A stretch of DNA of 25,324 bases from the NCBI GenBank assembly GCA_018136815.1, contig CM030932.1, forward strand, positions 343,463 to 368,786, in the 5' to 3' direction. Shown here in pieces: positions 1 to 9,454 of the stretch. Position 1 is the first letter of the stretch. Each line of letters begins with the position of its first letter. Under the pieces are notes generated by a model, which was not told the origin of the DNA, ran no database searches, and saw only the letters and a list, made by a program, of their open reading frames with translations. Source of the DNA: Isochrysis galbana (lineage: Eukaryota > Haptophyta > Isochrysidales > Isochrysidaceae). Both the position numbers and the translations under genes were made by a program.

Positions 1-724
1 CACTGCCGCTCGCACAGCGTTGGCGTCAAGGCCGCGCTTGCAACAGGGCATTTCCCGGAGGCAACGCGCGGCAAAGTGGCGTGGGAGCTGAAGAGGGGCA
101 CCTCTGATGATGACTCCCCACGGGATGCCAACCAACAGCTTCTCACAAACGCTGAGAGGCTCAAGTTGGCATCTTGGGTTCTGGCTCGCGCTGACGTTCA
201 CGACCCCCAAAACAGGCACCAGATTTCTGTAAAGGTACGCGCTGTGCTGGTAGAGCGGCACAGGTTCAACAAGACTAAGAAGTACGGCAAGGGTACTATT
301 CCTCTCAACACGCCGGAGCTCAACCACCTCAATTCCAACATCGACCTGTCTCACACATTCTTTCAACGCATTTATCCATGGTGGCGGGCTCGTGGTATCG
401 ACATCACCGAAGGGGTTTCGAGGGCAGAGGAGGAGAAGAGGTCACAAAAGCACAGGGAGGCCGTAGTAGAGAACCATTCTTCGGCGAGTATGGGCTGGAG
501 CGCGAGCTGATTGACGCAGGCGTGATGGATCCCCACACAAAGGTAAGTCATGCACGCCTCTGTCTCTCGCTCTCGCACGCGCGCACCACGCACCACGCAT
601 GCACAACGCTAACCTCTTTCACAAACGCTCCCCCATAGGTAATCAAAGACCCAAGGCGGCTGTTAAACGGCGACGAGACACCGCAGCCGCTAGACGTGCC
701 GCAGAAGGGGCGGCGGGCGAAGGT
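1..724 (+). pseudogene. DDE-type transposase remnant, partial at left edge
   Basis: The reading frame is already open at base 1, so the gene starts outside the window. Frame 1 encodes a basic, helix-rich segment with LLTNAERLKLASWVLARAD followed by LNHLNSNIDLSHTFFQRIYPWW, which looks like the DNA-binding part of a transposase. Near base 475 the sense frame shifts by one base: frame 1 runs to a stop at 510, while frame 3 continues with FFGEYGLERELIDAGVMD. An intron fits at 543-638 (AAG|GTAAGT to CCATAG|GTA), and the next exon (639-724) reads in phase VIKDPRRLLNGDETPQPLD. The N-x-DETP motif resembles the block around the second catalytic Asp in Tc1/pogo/jerky-type DDE transposases. The frame then runs straight into the foldback element at 725 and is lost. 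The remainder of the catalytic domain is not seen. Family assignment beyond DDE-type is uncertain. Confidence 0.55.
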
Positions 725-1455
<731 letters not shown>

Positions 1456-1636
1456 TGTTACGGATGCCCCTCCGTCCTCTCCTACGTTTACTTTCTAAGT
1501 CATGCGAGATCTCCTCTCTCCTCTCTCTTCACATGAGGAGAGGCGACGGGCCTCCTCTCTTCTTTCCTTTTCTTTCCTCTCTTTCTCTCCTGCTCAACCC
1601 CCTTTCTTCGCGCATCCCGTTACTTACGTTAGTTAT
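1456..1636. other. Pyrimidine-rich spacer, no gene
   Basis: CT-rich sequence lies between the right end of the foldback element and the 3' end of the chromodomain-hAT ORF. No conserved coding motif, RNA gene or clear element end was seen. Confidence 0.5.
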
Positions 1637-3190
1637 CTACGTGTTACTGTGAACGTGCGTGTGATAGTGGTGTGGGAGAATTATAAGAAGAATTTTATCC
1701 GGTTCTGTTCTGGAGAGAGCGCGAGCGATGGCGTCGCTCTCCCTCCTCTCGGCCGCCCTGGTCACCATGATGGTGCCAGGGCGATAGCCGAGTTGCGCTT
1801 GGATGGTTGCCAAATCTTGGATGCCGACAGTGGAACGGTGAAAATACGCCACGATGCCCTTTGCTCGTGCAAATGTCTCACGGACGCCCGGCGCTGACGT
1901 GTATTCTTTGACCGAAAGTTCCAGGGTGTGAGCCGCGCAAAACCCGCCGTCGAAGCCCTTCCAGCCCTTCGACATGTTCGAAGCATTGTCGGAGACCTTT
2001 CCGTGGATGGCCTCGTACACAGAGCCACCGTCGCGCCATTTTATGCCATGCCGCTTCAGCGAGTCGACCGTGACGCTGTCGATGGCGTCCCCAGTGTGCC
2101 GCGTCTTTCCGAACGGAGACGCTGAGACAAGCCACTCGGCGATCTTCCAATTGGAGTTGATGCCATACATGAGGATGCCCATCAGAGAGCAGCCCTTATG
2201 AGACCAAATGTCTCCGGCAATGGAGGGCTTCACACCGTCCATCACCATGGTCTCAAACCACTTAGAGACCCGCACCTCGCCGGCGGCAGACATTTTCAGC
2301 ACGTGGGAGGCAACGTTGCGTCGGTTTGGCGGCTGCCATGCGTCTCGCGTCAGCTTTTGGATGAAGTCCCTGAAAGGTGCGTCCATCTCAGGCAGAGAGA
2401 TGGGACGGGCAGATTTCACAAGCCAACGAGCACAAGCCAGGTCAGCTTCTTCTTTTCGCGCCGGGGCAAATGGAACGCCTTTCAGAGTCAATTGCTGTGG
2501 ATCTTGAGACGATAGGCCGCCGTCCTTATTATCCGTATCAAGGAATCCCCTGAGGCGCTGGTAGGCACGCTTGTGCTTTCCTTGATGATGGTTCCAAAGC
2601 GGCGTTGGGCCCATCTTTGCGCCGATGATCGCGCCGCAGATGCTCCATTTATTCGTGCCCGCCTCCTCGATGGTCTCCTGACAAATGAAGTATCTCTGCT
2701 TCTCGGGATGAGCTACATAGCACCGCCAAATCGGAGCTGTCTCGCGGCCTTGGAGCAAGTCTTCGCTCGAAGCCACCGATGCCGACTCTGAATTGGCGAT
2801 GCTTTCCGCCGACTCGATGCCAGCGTTGAAAGAGACATGCGATGACGCCGCAGAGGCAGAGGCAGAGGACAGGGAGTCGTTTGCCGGCACCATGACTCCG
2901 CCCAGGAGAGTGGGCTGACTCAGTCGTCCAGACTTAGCTGCCGCCCGCTTGGCGGCGATGTTCGTTGCGAACGTCTCGTTCTCACTTTTCTGCCTCGCCT
3001 CAAAGGCTGATACGTCTGGCTCCATCCCCGCCAAATGTTCAAGCGGCTCCCATGTATCGTGCTTGGGATCGAAGTCTTTCCAGCGGATCAAGTACTGGAT
3101 CTTGCCGGAGTTCATCCGCTTGGCGACGATGTGGTCCACCTCATACATCGAATCACCATCGTCATCCTGCACGTTCCGCTTCCTACCCAT
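1637..3190 (-). CDS. Chromodomain-BED finger-hAT transposase, C-terminally truncated
   Basis: A continuous 517-aa ORF begins MGRKRNVQ. Residues 15-53 form a chromodomain (YEVDHIVAKR ... YLIRWKDF ... DTWEPLEHL) with the three aromatic-cage residues at Y16, W37 and F40, which in HP1-type domains bind methyl-lysine. A Ser/Ala-rich linker (95-150) follows. Next is a BED-like finger (182-206: WSICGAIIG ... TPLWNHHQGKH), in which W182 replaces the usual first Cys. Residues 235-470 are hAT transposase: D328 in AGDIWSHKG, D401 in KVSDNASNM, and C418/H421 in FCAAHTLELS. Homology stops near residue 476 (about base 1763). The 40-residue tail is unrelated and low-complexity. The third catalytic acid and the hAT dimerisation domain are missing, so the protein should be inactive in cut-and-paste, although the chromatin- and DNA-binding parts remain. 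A chromodomain on a hAT transposase is unusual: chromodomains are best known from Ty3/gypsy integrases. Confidence 0.75.
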   Translation of the reverse strand: MGRKRNVQDDDGDSMYEVDHIVAKRMNSGKIQYLIRWKDFDPKHDTWEPLEHLAGMEPDVSAFEARQKSENETFATNIAAKRAAAKSGRLSQPTLLGGVMVPANDSLSSASASAASSHVSFNAGIESAESIANSESASVASSEDLLQGRETAPIWRCYVAHPEKQRYFICQETIEEAGTNKWSICGAIIGAKMGPTPLWNHHQGKHKRAYQRLRGFLDTDNKDGGLSSQDPQQLTLKGVPFAPARKEEADLACARWLVKSARPISLPEMDAPFRDFIQKLTRDAWQPPNRRNVASHVLKMSAAGEVRVSKWFETMVMDGVKPSIAGDIWSHKGCSLMGILMYGINSNWKIAEWLVSASPFGKTRHTGDAIDSVTVDSLKRHGIKWRDGGSVYEAIHGKVSDNASNMSKGWKGFDGGFCAAHTLELSVKEYTSAPGVRETFARAKGIVAYFHRSTVGIQDLATIQAQLGYRPGTIMVTRAAERRESDAIARALSRTEPDKILLIILPHHYHTHVHSNT

Positions 3191-3226
3191 CGCTTGCCGC
3201 GCCGGCGCGTGCCTGCGTGCCTCCGT

Positions 3227-3425
3227 GCACGAGGGAGCGAGGGAGGAGAGGGGGAGGGAGGAGGGAGGGAGGGAGGGAGGGAGGGGGAGGGAGGGAGGGA
3301 GGGGGAGGGAGGGAGGGAGGGAGGGAGGGAGGGAGGCGGGAGGGAGGGAGGGAGGGAGGCGGAGGGAGGGAGGGAGGGAGGGAGGGAGGGGAGAGGGGAG
3401 GGAGAGAGGAAAGGGAGGGAGGTCG
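3227..3425. repeat. (GGGA)n polypurine tract
   Basis: About 200 bp of imperfect GGGA/GGGGA repeats lies directly upstream of the chromodomain-hAT ORF, which is read on the opposite strand, so its promoter side is polypyrimidine. The repeated GGG blocks could form G-quadruplexes on the plus strand or triplex DNA. Any promoter role is inference only. Confidence 0.9.
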
Positions 3426-3534
3426 GGAGCGAGCGACGAGCGAGCGACGCCTGCAAAGACTTTTCGCGCCCGGGCGCTTCCCGCGCCTACTATCTAGATA
3501 ATACACATAATACTATTAATAGTCAAGGAGCGGC

Positions 3535-3598
3535 CACTATCTGTATCTATGTACATAGTTGGAGGGCACTATCTGTATCTATGTACATAGTTCGAGAG
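3535..3598. repeat. Two 32-bp tandem repeats with internal palindrome
   Basis: Two adjacent 32-bp copies (3535-3566 and 3567-3598) each hold TCTATGTACATAG and differ only near the end (GTTGGAGGG versus GTTCGAGAG). A partial third copy (CACTAT) follows. The surrounding DNA is AT-rich compared with the window. Confidence 0.85.
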
Positions 3599-3648
3599 CA
3601 CTATTAGGTTCAAATATAATAGCTGTGAACCAAACCTATTCACAGCCT

Positions 3649-3696
3649 TACCCCCGATAGCTCCTGGGGGCTGGGGGCGTTTGCTCCTGGGGGGTA
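3649..3696. repeat. Palindromic CCCCCGATAGC-family unit
   Basis: TTACCCCCGATAGCTCCTGG ... CTCCTGGGGGGTAA forms an inverted repeat of the same word family (CCCCCGATAGC) that makes up the ends and interior of the 725-1455 element. It is probably a solo or short relative of that element. Confidence 0.55.
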
Positions 3697-3835
3697 ACAT
3701 ATATAAGACAAGCCAAACTGGGGTTCGAACCCGTGCCCAGCATCGCAAACCGCACGCACAGAGTATCCTAAGCCGCTAGGGGCCCGTTGTCGAACATTGG
3801 CTGGGCGTTTTGTGGTATTGCTAGATTTGCAGCAT
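3697..3835. other. Intergenic, tRNA-like B-box remnant on minus strand
   Basis: The minus strand of 3705-3790 contains GGGTTCGAACCC, which fits the internal B-box of a tRNA or tRNA-derived SINE, and about 45 bases upstream TAGCGGCTTAGGATA, loosely A-box-like. Stems of the T and anticodon arms do not pair properly, so this is not a functional tRNA. A decayed SINE head is possible. Confidence 0.25.
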
Positions 3836-3844
3836 AGACACAGG

Positions 3845-3970
3845 TCACTGATGTCAGCTGATATTCTGCTCGCTCAGAGCCTTTGAGGTGACGTCAGCTG
3901 ATGGACCTCAGCAGGTGACATCAGCTACTGATGTCAGTGTTAGCTCGAAGTTGGTGTCAGCTGACGGACT
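3845..3970. repeat. Cluster of TGAYRTCAGCTGA motifs
   Basis: Within about 125 bp there are four or five spaced copies of a short word: TGATGTCAGCTGA, TGACGTCAGCTGA, TGACATCAGCTA with TGATGTCAG, and TGTCAGCTGA. One contains a full TGACGTCA, the classic bZIP/CRE palindrome, next to CAGCTG, an E-box. It could be a regulatory cluster or a decayed minisatellite. There is no gene immediately beside it. Confidence 0.5.
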
Positions 3971-3988
3971 GATGCACCATCACTGGCG

Positions 3989-4042
3989 TTTCCCAGGCCA
4001 AGCCGGGAGCGCAAGATACGTGAATGTGAGGGAAAGCGTTGG
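3989..4042 (+). repeat. Left half of a repeat split by an insertion
   Basis: The stretch with GATACGTGAATGTGAGGGAA matches the first half of the intact repeat at about 4803-4890. The second half resumes at 4741 with GTTGGGTCAGTGTTGTGATT, beyond the 4054-4740 element. Confidence 0.7.
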
Positions 4043-4053
4043 CAACGCCGTTG

Positions 4054-4740
4054 TAGCCCGGTCACTCACTATGGGGGTGCGGAGGGCACCAGCTACAATG
4101 GATGAATGAAGGGCAAAATAAGCTCCCTATAGGTTCCGGTAGGATGGATCAGCAAAAAAAGTTGGGGGTTCTCCGGGGAAATTTTCGAAAAATACCGAAT
4201 TTTTAGCACTTGAGGTGTTTTACCTCCAGGCGTCCAAGCGAGCGCTTGTTGACGTCAATCGGGGCCATGGCCCTGGGCGTCGGGCCGGATCGAATCGAGG
4301 CATTCCTGCGGTGCGAGGGGCCAGGACGGGTTAGTACGAGTGTGTGCGACCCTCAAGAACCAGCGTGCGACCTACTAGTGACCCCCCACCCTGCTCGCGA
4401 GAGCTTTGGATTCTGCATGGCCACCACCTCCAGGCCATTCTTCGTCCGATCGCGGGCGATCGGACGTCGCGGAAGCTCCGCGTTTCTAATAGTGATGCGC
4501 CCCACATTCACCACTCTGATTCCATCCCGTGAGCGCCCGCCTCAATCTCCCAAAATAGCCCGCCACGCGCAGGGGAAGGGAGGGGGGTCACTCACCGACG
4601 CCATTGCCCTTTGTGGGGCGGGAGGGGGTCGTTCGGAGGGGGAGGGAGTTGGCGGGGCAGGTAGGGGGGGACCCTGCGGAATCCTTGGACACCCAGGGGA
4701 GGTGGGAAATAGTGGTTAAAATGAGTGAGTGACCGGGCTA
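4054..4740. mobile_element. Non-autonomous TIR transposon (687 bp)
   Basis: The left end TAGCCCGGTCACTCACT (4054-4070) is exactly repeated in inverse orientation at 4724-4740. Flanking AGCGTTGG occurs at 4035-4042 and 4740-4747, a probable 7-8-bp target duplication, with 11 extra bases (CAACGCCGTTG) between the left copy and the TIR. The two flanks together reconstitute a repeat that is intact at 4803-4890, which gives a natural empty site. The first ~150 bp is shared with copies at 9793 (plus) and 18998 (minus). No transposase is encoded: the open frame at 4210-4719 has no recognisable motif. A 7-8-bp duplication would suit a hAT-mobilised MITE, but this is inference. Confidence 0.75.
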
Positions 4741-4890
4741 GCGTTGGGTCAGTGTTGTGATTTCACCCCTCTGCAGTTTCTCCCCCCTCTTCTCCATTTC
4801 CTGCATTTCCCGGGGCAAGCCGGGAAAGATACGTGAATGTGAGGGAGAGTTGGGTAAGTGTTGTGATTTCACCCCTCCGCAGTTTCCCCG
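4741..4890 (+). repeat. Right half of split repeat, then an intact copy
   Basis: Bases 4741-4800 complete the repeat interrupted by the element to the left. About 4803-4890 is a second, uninterrupted copy (GATACGTGAATGTGAGGGAG, then AGTGTTGTGATTTCACCCCT). Together they show the unit was tandemly present before the insertion. Confidence 0.65.
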
Positions 4891-5092
4891 CCCCTTCCGC
4901 AGCTTCCCCTCGCCCCCCCTCCGCGGCCCCCCCCCCCCTCCGCAGCGTCCCCTCCCCTCCCCCTCCGCTGTTCGCTCCCCCCCCCCCCCCCCCCGCTGTT
5001 CCCCTCCCCTCCCCTGTTTCCCCCCCTCCGCCGTTCCCTTCCCCCCCCCCCGCAGATTTCCTTCCCCCCCCCCTCCGCGCAGTAAGCCTCGT
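4850..5092. repeat. C-rich degenerate minisatellite
   Basis: Irregular repeats of about 12-25 bp with the consensus theme CTCCGCAGTTTCCCC are separated by C runs, one of them 18 C (4977-4994). The minus strand could form G-quadruplexes. Open frames across it are low-complexity proline-rich artefacts. Confidence 0.8.
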
Positions 5093-5659
5093 AGGTGTGA
5101 GTCCTGAATATGCTCATCTTCAAGCAGTTTTTAAAGTTTATTTAAGGGAAGATAATTGCTTGACGAGCTTTACGGGAGCACGTCGTACGAGAGCACGTCA
5201 CACATGGTGTTCTCTGCTTTTGCGTTTTCATCTCCGACCCACTTGCCATGAATACCCTTCCACCCTATCCCTTTTACATACACCGCCATCCTACCTCTCT
5301 GTCGCCGCATCACTTTCCCCAACACACTTGCCCCTCCACCAGTTCGTAACGCGTCTCACCATCATCTCTTGGACCGACGCCACCCCCAAGACAAGGTCAG
5401 CGCGTCGACTGACTAGCGCACGTGCGCATGAATCAGCCAGCTGGGACGTTGCCGAGATGACCGAGGTCGAGTACAAAGAAACAAATGGTACCCGACCTGC
5501 GGAACAGCGGCACGGGTGCTCCGATCTCATTCCAGCTCGCCGCCTTCTCAAAGGACCAGACGTAGAGAAAGACAGCCGCGCAGTCTCCGTGTACTGGCTT
5601 TTATGCTACCTCCTGCCGGGCTGGCGGCTGGCGTCGACGTGAACTCGTCGCACACCCAC
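5093..5659. other. Intergenic, 3' flank of the VWA-Hint gene
   Basis: No convincing gene was found. A short direct repeat, GAGCACGTCGTACGAGAGCACGTCAC, lies near 5175-5200. The region is downstream of the VWA-Hint stop codon and probably holds its 3' UTR. Plus-strand open frames here have no recognisable domain. Confidence 0.5.
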
Positions 5660-7920
5660 TCACGCCGCCTCGACGAGGGGGGTCGCTTTGGCCAACGGAG
5701 CGTCGGTGCATCGCGTCGTGAGGCCAGGCTCCCAGCCCGGTTCCAAGACCACGCGCCCCTCGCCCCATCCGTCAACCTTCTGCAGCAGCTCCACCACGGC
5801 GTCGGTGCCCCAGAATGGATGGCCCACCACGTCACCCTCGAGCCCGTGGGCCAGTGTGACGGCCGCAACACCGCCCACATCGATGACGTGGCCTGCGTCC
5901 AGAAGCAGGTTGTAGACGGCATCGCACGGACGGATGACGCTCTGGCCGAGCATGAGCGGAAAGCGCCAGCGCCCCGACAGCGGATCGGCCACCGGGTGCC
6001 ACTCGGTCAGCTCGACGCCGCAGGCGAGCCGGCTGAACAGTGCCCTGCCGCCAGGGCAGCGCGTGACGACCACGCAACGCACGCGTGCCATTCCACTGGG
6101 GGTCAGAACCACGTCCCCCGCGCGCAGCGCGTCGACGCGCACGCGCGCCGTTCCGTCGGCGCCAGCGCAGAGCACCTCCGACTCGGGCGCGAAGCAGCCA
6201 CCGCCACGCATGAACTCGACGGGGAGCACGCGCGCCGGGGGTGGGGCAGCGTCAGCTGCTACGGCGACGGGCACACCGAGCGCCATCGAGCCGATCTCCG
6301 GCATGAGAAGCGAGGGCTCGGGTGCCTTGAGCGTGGCGAAACGCATCTCGGCGTCGTTGGATACCTCCTCGAAGAGAGCATCACGCCCCTGCGCATCGCG
6401 CCCGAAGTGCTGCAAGGCCTGATCGCGGAAGTTGGAGCGGCGTTCTGCAAGCAGCATGAGCCGGAGTGTGCGGTAGTAGTGCGCGCCCCACCGCGCATAG
6501 TTGGGAAGCTGAACGCCGAGGAGCGCCTCCGCCTCGAGCGTCGCGCGCAGCGCCACGACGTCGGGCTCGTCCTTAGCGATGGAGCCCTCGGCACGACTGA
6601 TCACGGCGGAGATCGGCGTCGAGGAGGGTGGGGGCACGCCAGCCGGCGAGTCCTGCACCACCTTTTGGAGTGCGTCGGCAACCTCGAGCCGCAGCCGCTG
6701 TGCGGCGATGCGCCGGAGCTGTGATGGAGTGGCAGTCGTGGCAGCGGTCGACGGCGCCTCGGCGACGGTAGCGCCCGCGACTTCCAGACTGACGCGGAAG
6801 GAAGGCGCCTTGGGCGCCAACTCAAGGACGACATGACGGGGCTGGTCGTAGCCGATCCAGCCGAGCCCGACGCGCGCATCGCCGCCGCTGCGCTCGGGCT
6901 CCCCCCAGCCGGGGAGCGGTCCCGCGAGCGCCGAGGCGGGCGAGACGACGAGTGTGGCGAAGGAGGCGGTGGCGCCGTCCTTGGGCGACGGGAGGCGCGC
7001 GGTGCAGCGCAGCGCGGCGAGCAGATTGACCATGAAGGGGCCGACGGAGCCTGGGTCGGGCATGTGCAGGAACTGGTCTGACATGCCGGCGAGCAGCTCC
7101 GAGTCGAGCTTGCAGCCCAGGCCAATGGAAGTCATTGAGATGCGGCCTGTCCCGCCACGAGCCTCTACGGCGCGCTTGCTCAGAACACGCACGAGCGGCG
7201 CGTAGCCCTCGCGCCCACGTGCCGGGTTCCACTGCGCTGACGGCATGCCGTCCGTCGTGAGGATCAGGTTGAGCGTGTATTCACGCAGCCGCTCCCCGTT
7301 TACCTTCAGCCGTCCAAACGCCTCGTACGCGCTCGTCAGGCCTGCCATCAGGTTCGTCGAGCGCTCCGGCTTCATGGCATTGATGGCTTGCATCGCCCTG
7401 GCCTTGCCCGCCTCGGTGCACGGCGTCCAGTCCAGCAGCACCTTGGCGCCATCGGAGTAGGCAATGATGCACACCTGCCAGCACGGGAGGGGTGCGTGAG
7501 CACGGCTGATCAGCAGGCGCGGGGAGAGAAGACGAGGAAGGGGGGCGTGCGGCGCACATAGTCCTCATCGTCGAGCGACGTCACGAATGTGTTGGTCGAA
7601 TGCTTTGCGATGTCGAGCTGTGACCAGCCGTGGTTGACCTTGTCTCCATCCTCCTGCTGCACCTCGGCCGCCTCATTCATGCTGCCAGGGCGGGGGGGGG
7701 GGGGGGAGGAAGGGGGTTGGGCATGTTTGAGCTCGGAGCGGGATGGCCGGGCGGGATAGTCTGCTCTCCCTCCGCGGATCGCTCACCTGCCGCTCACGTC
7801 GATCGAGAAGCAGTAGGCTCCCTTGGTGGGCTTTGCACCGCAGGCGGCGCTCTGCGGCGGCAGCAGAGTCACCATCATCTCGCCCTTGTCGCCATGTAGC
7901 AGTTCGAGTTCGGTCGACAT
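5660..7920 (-). CDS. VWA-Vwaint-Hint (Vint) domain protein, three exons
   Basis: Exons run 7920-7787, 7681-7558 and 7474-5660, giving 690 aa. Both introns are short: 7682-7786 (GTGAGC...CAG) and 7475-7557 (GTGCGC...CAG). Splicing the first intron rebuilds the MIDAS motif DVSGS (residues 41-45) exactly across the junction. The second joins DDEDY to VCIIAYSDGA. The VWA domain covers about 35-225, with LTTDG near 157-161. The middle (about 290-475) matches the Vwaint region: WGAHYYRTL, NFRDQALQHFG and LKAPEPSLL. From C513 (GGGCFAPESEV) to the end is a Hint/Vint fold, with GDVV, LTEWHPVADP and GHPFWGT. In this family the Cys can support autoprocessing as in hedgehog/inteins; activity here is unproven, and the Hint domain ends the protein without a hedgehog-type sterol domain. 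No signal peptide is visible, so it is probably cytosolic. The start is chosen at the only Met before the MIDAS exon. Upstream is a long pyrimidine/purine block. Confidence 0.88.
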
Positions 7921-9330
7921 GGGGTTGGTGGGAGCGTAGGTGGCAGCGCTTCCTCTCCCTCTCCCTTCCACTCTCTCCCCCCCCCCCTCTCTGTCTCTCT
8001 CTCTTTCTCTCTCTCTTCTGCTGAGGCCGAGAAGGGAAGAGGGGTCAGGGCCAGCCGGGTGAGGGGCGAGCGCCGGGCGGCGCAGGCGGCAGGACGCGCG
8101 CAGCCCTTCCACTCCCCCTCCCACCCACCCACCTCACAACCGCCCTTCACTGCAGTCCCCCCTCCCCCCCTTCCCCCTTCCACCTGCGCGCCCCGCCCAC
8201 TCTCCTTCTCCTCTCCGCTCTCTCGTCTCTCTTCCCTCTCTTCCCTCTCTTCCTTCTTCCCGCTTCCCCCTTCTCTCTTCTCTCTTCTCTCTTCTCTCCT
8301 CTGTCTTCTCTCCCCTCTCTCCTCTCTGATGCCCTCTTCTTCTCTCTTCTCTCTCTGCCCTCTTCCTCATTTTGTCTCCGTCCTCCTTCCCCCTATTCCC
8401 AAAAGAAACGGAGCCCTCCCCCTCTCTCCCTCTCTCCTTGTGCCCCTCATCATCGAGAGAGAAGAGGAGAGAGAGAGGCCAGAGAGAGAGTTCTCTTCCA
8501 GGGTTAGCTAGGGGGTACAGAGAGAGAGGCCAGAGAGAGAGAGAGAGAGAGAGGCCGGAGAGGGAAAGAAAAAAGGGGGGGTGGCACACACACGACGAGA
8601 GAGAGAGAGAGAGACGAATGAGCTGGAGAACCAGCGAGGAGAAGGCGGAGAGAGAGATGTGTGAGAGAGAGGAAGGGGGCATGAAGAAGAATTTCTAGGC
8701 GAGCAGAGAGAGGGGGAGGAAGGGGGCGAGCGGCACCCCTCGGATAAAGAAAGAAGAGCGCGCAGAATATTATGGTGTGGGCGGGTGGGGCCTTCGGGCT
8801 CTGGGCGAAGGAGACGCCACCCGCTCCCCCGCCCTCTCTTCTCTTCTCTCTTTCCTCTCTCCCCTCTCTCCTTCTCTCACGTCACCGGTGGCGTTGAGAG
8901 GCCGCTCCGCCCCCAACAGCAGGCAGCCGCCCCCTCCCCCTCGTCTCTTCTGTCTCTTTTGTCATCTCTCCCTTCTTTCCTCTCTCTCTCTCTCTGCTCT
9001 GCGCCCGAGTCGACCCACCCAGACCCCCACCGGCTCAGTCAAAGCAGAGTAGTAGGAGAGAGGGGGGGGGGGGCAGAGAGGGAAGAGCGGGGGGTGGGGG
9101 GGCGAGTTCTGCCAACGGAAGGAAAAGAAGAGAGAAAGAGGGAGCAAAGAAGGGAGGGGAGGGGGGAGAGAGGGGGGAGAGGGGGGGAGCGAGGGGGGGC
9201 GCCCCTGTGCCGCGACCACGACGCGGCGGGCGAGCAAAGAAGAAAACTCGGGGACGCGCCTCTCTCGCCGCTCGGCCGAGGGCGGAGGGGGGCGGAGGGG
9301 GGGGGCGCCACTCTTCCCGGGAAGCGCCAC
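7921..9330. repeat. Alternating polypyrimidine and polypurine blocks
   Basis: There is no gene. The plus strand is pyrimidine-rich at about 7950-8020 and 8110-8450, switches to purine-rich at 8455-8760, returns to pyrimidine at 8825-9000, then to purine at 9045-9310. The simple words are CTCTCTT and GAGAGAG, with G runs. Such switches form large imperfect inverted repeats able to fold back or make triplexes. All open frames across this stretch are Ser/Pro/Leu or Arg/Glu low-complexity. The left part probably contains the VWA-Hint promoter. Confidence 0.8.
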
Positions 9331-9454
9331 GCACGACCCACCCGCACACTCGAGCAGTAGGAGGCTCGCCACGAGAGACAGAGTCGCAGCCAGCCACACG
9401 GGTCACGTGAAGACGCTGCGGCTCTGCGGCCGAGACCGCGACGGCTCGTGCTGC

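Noticed and set aside
3535-3598. CRISPR-like array
   Set aside because: The 32-bp repeats are directly adjacent without spacers, only two copies exist, and the setting is eukaryotic.
3705-3790. Functional tRNA gene on the minus strand
   Set aside because: The GGTTCGAACC B-box is present, but the T-arm, D-arm and anticodon stems do not pair properly, and no good acceptor stem exists.
4210-4719. 169-aa ORF inside the 4054-4740 element
   Set aside because: Gly/Arg/Ser-rich, no motif, and it runs across the terminal repeat region. Other copies of the family do not preserve it.
4833-5642. 269-aa proline-rich ORF on the plus strand
   Set aside because: It is built on the C-rich minisatellite, and the remainder shows no domain.
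5516-6724. 402-aa plus-strand ORF
   Set aside because: It is antisense to the well-supported VWA-Hint exon in GC-rich DNA, where open antisense frames are common.
8134-8698. Ser/Leu- or Arg/Glu-rich proteins on both strands
   Set aside because: Simple-sequence translations of polypyrimidine/polypurine DNA.
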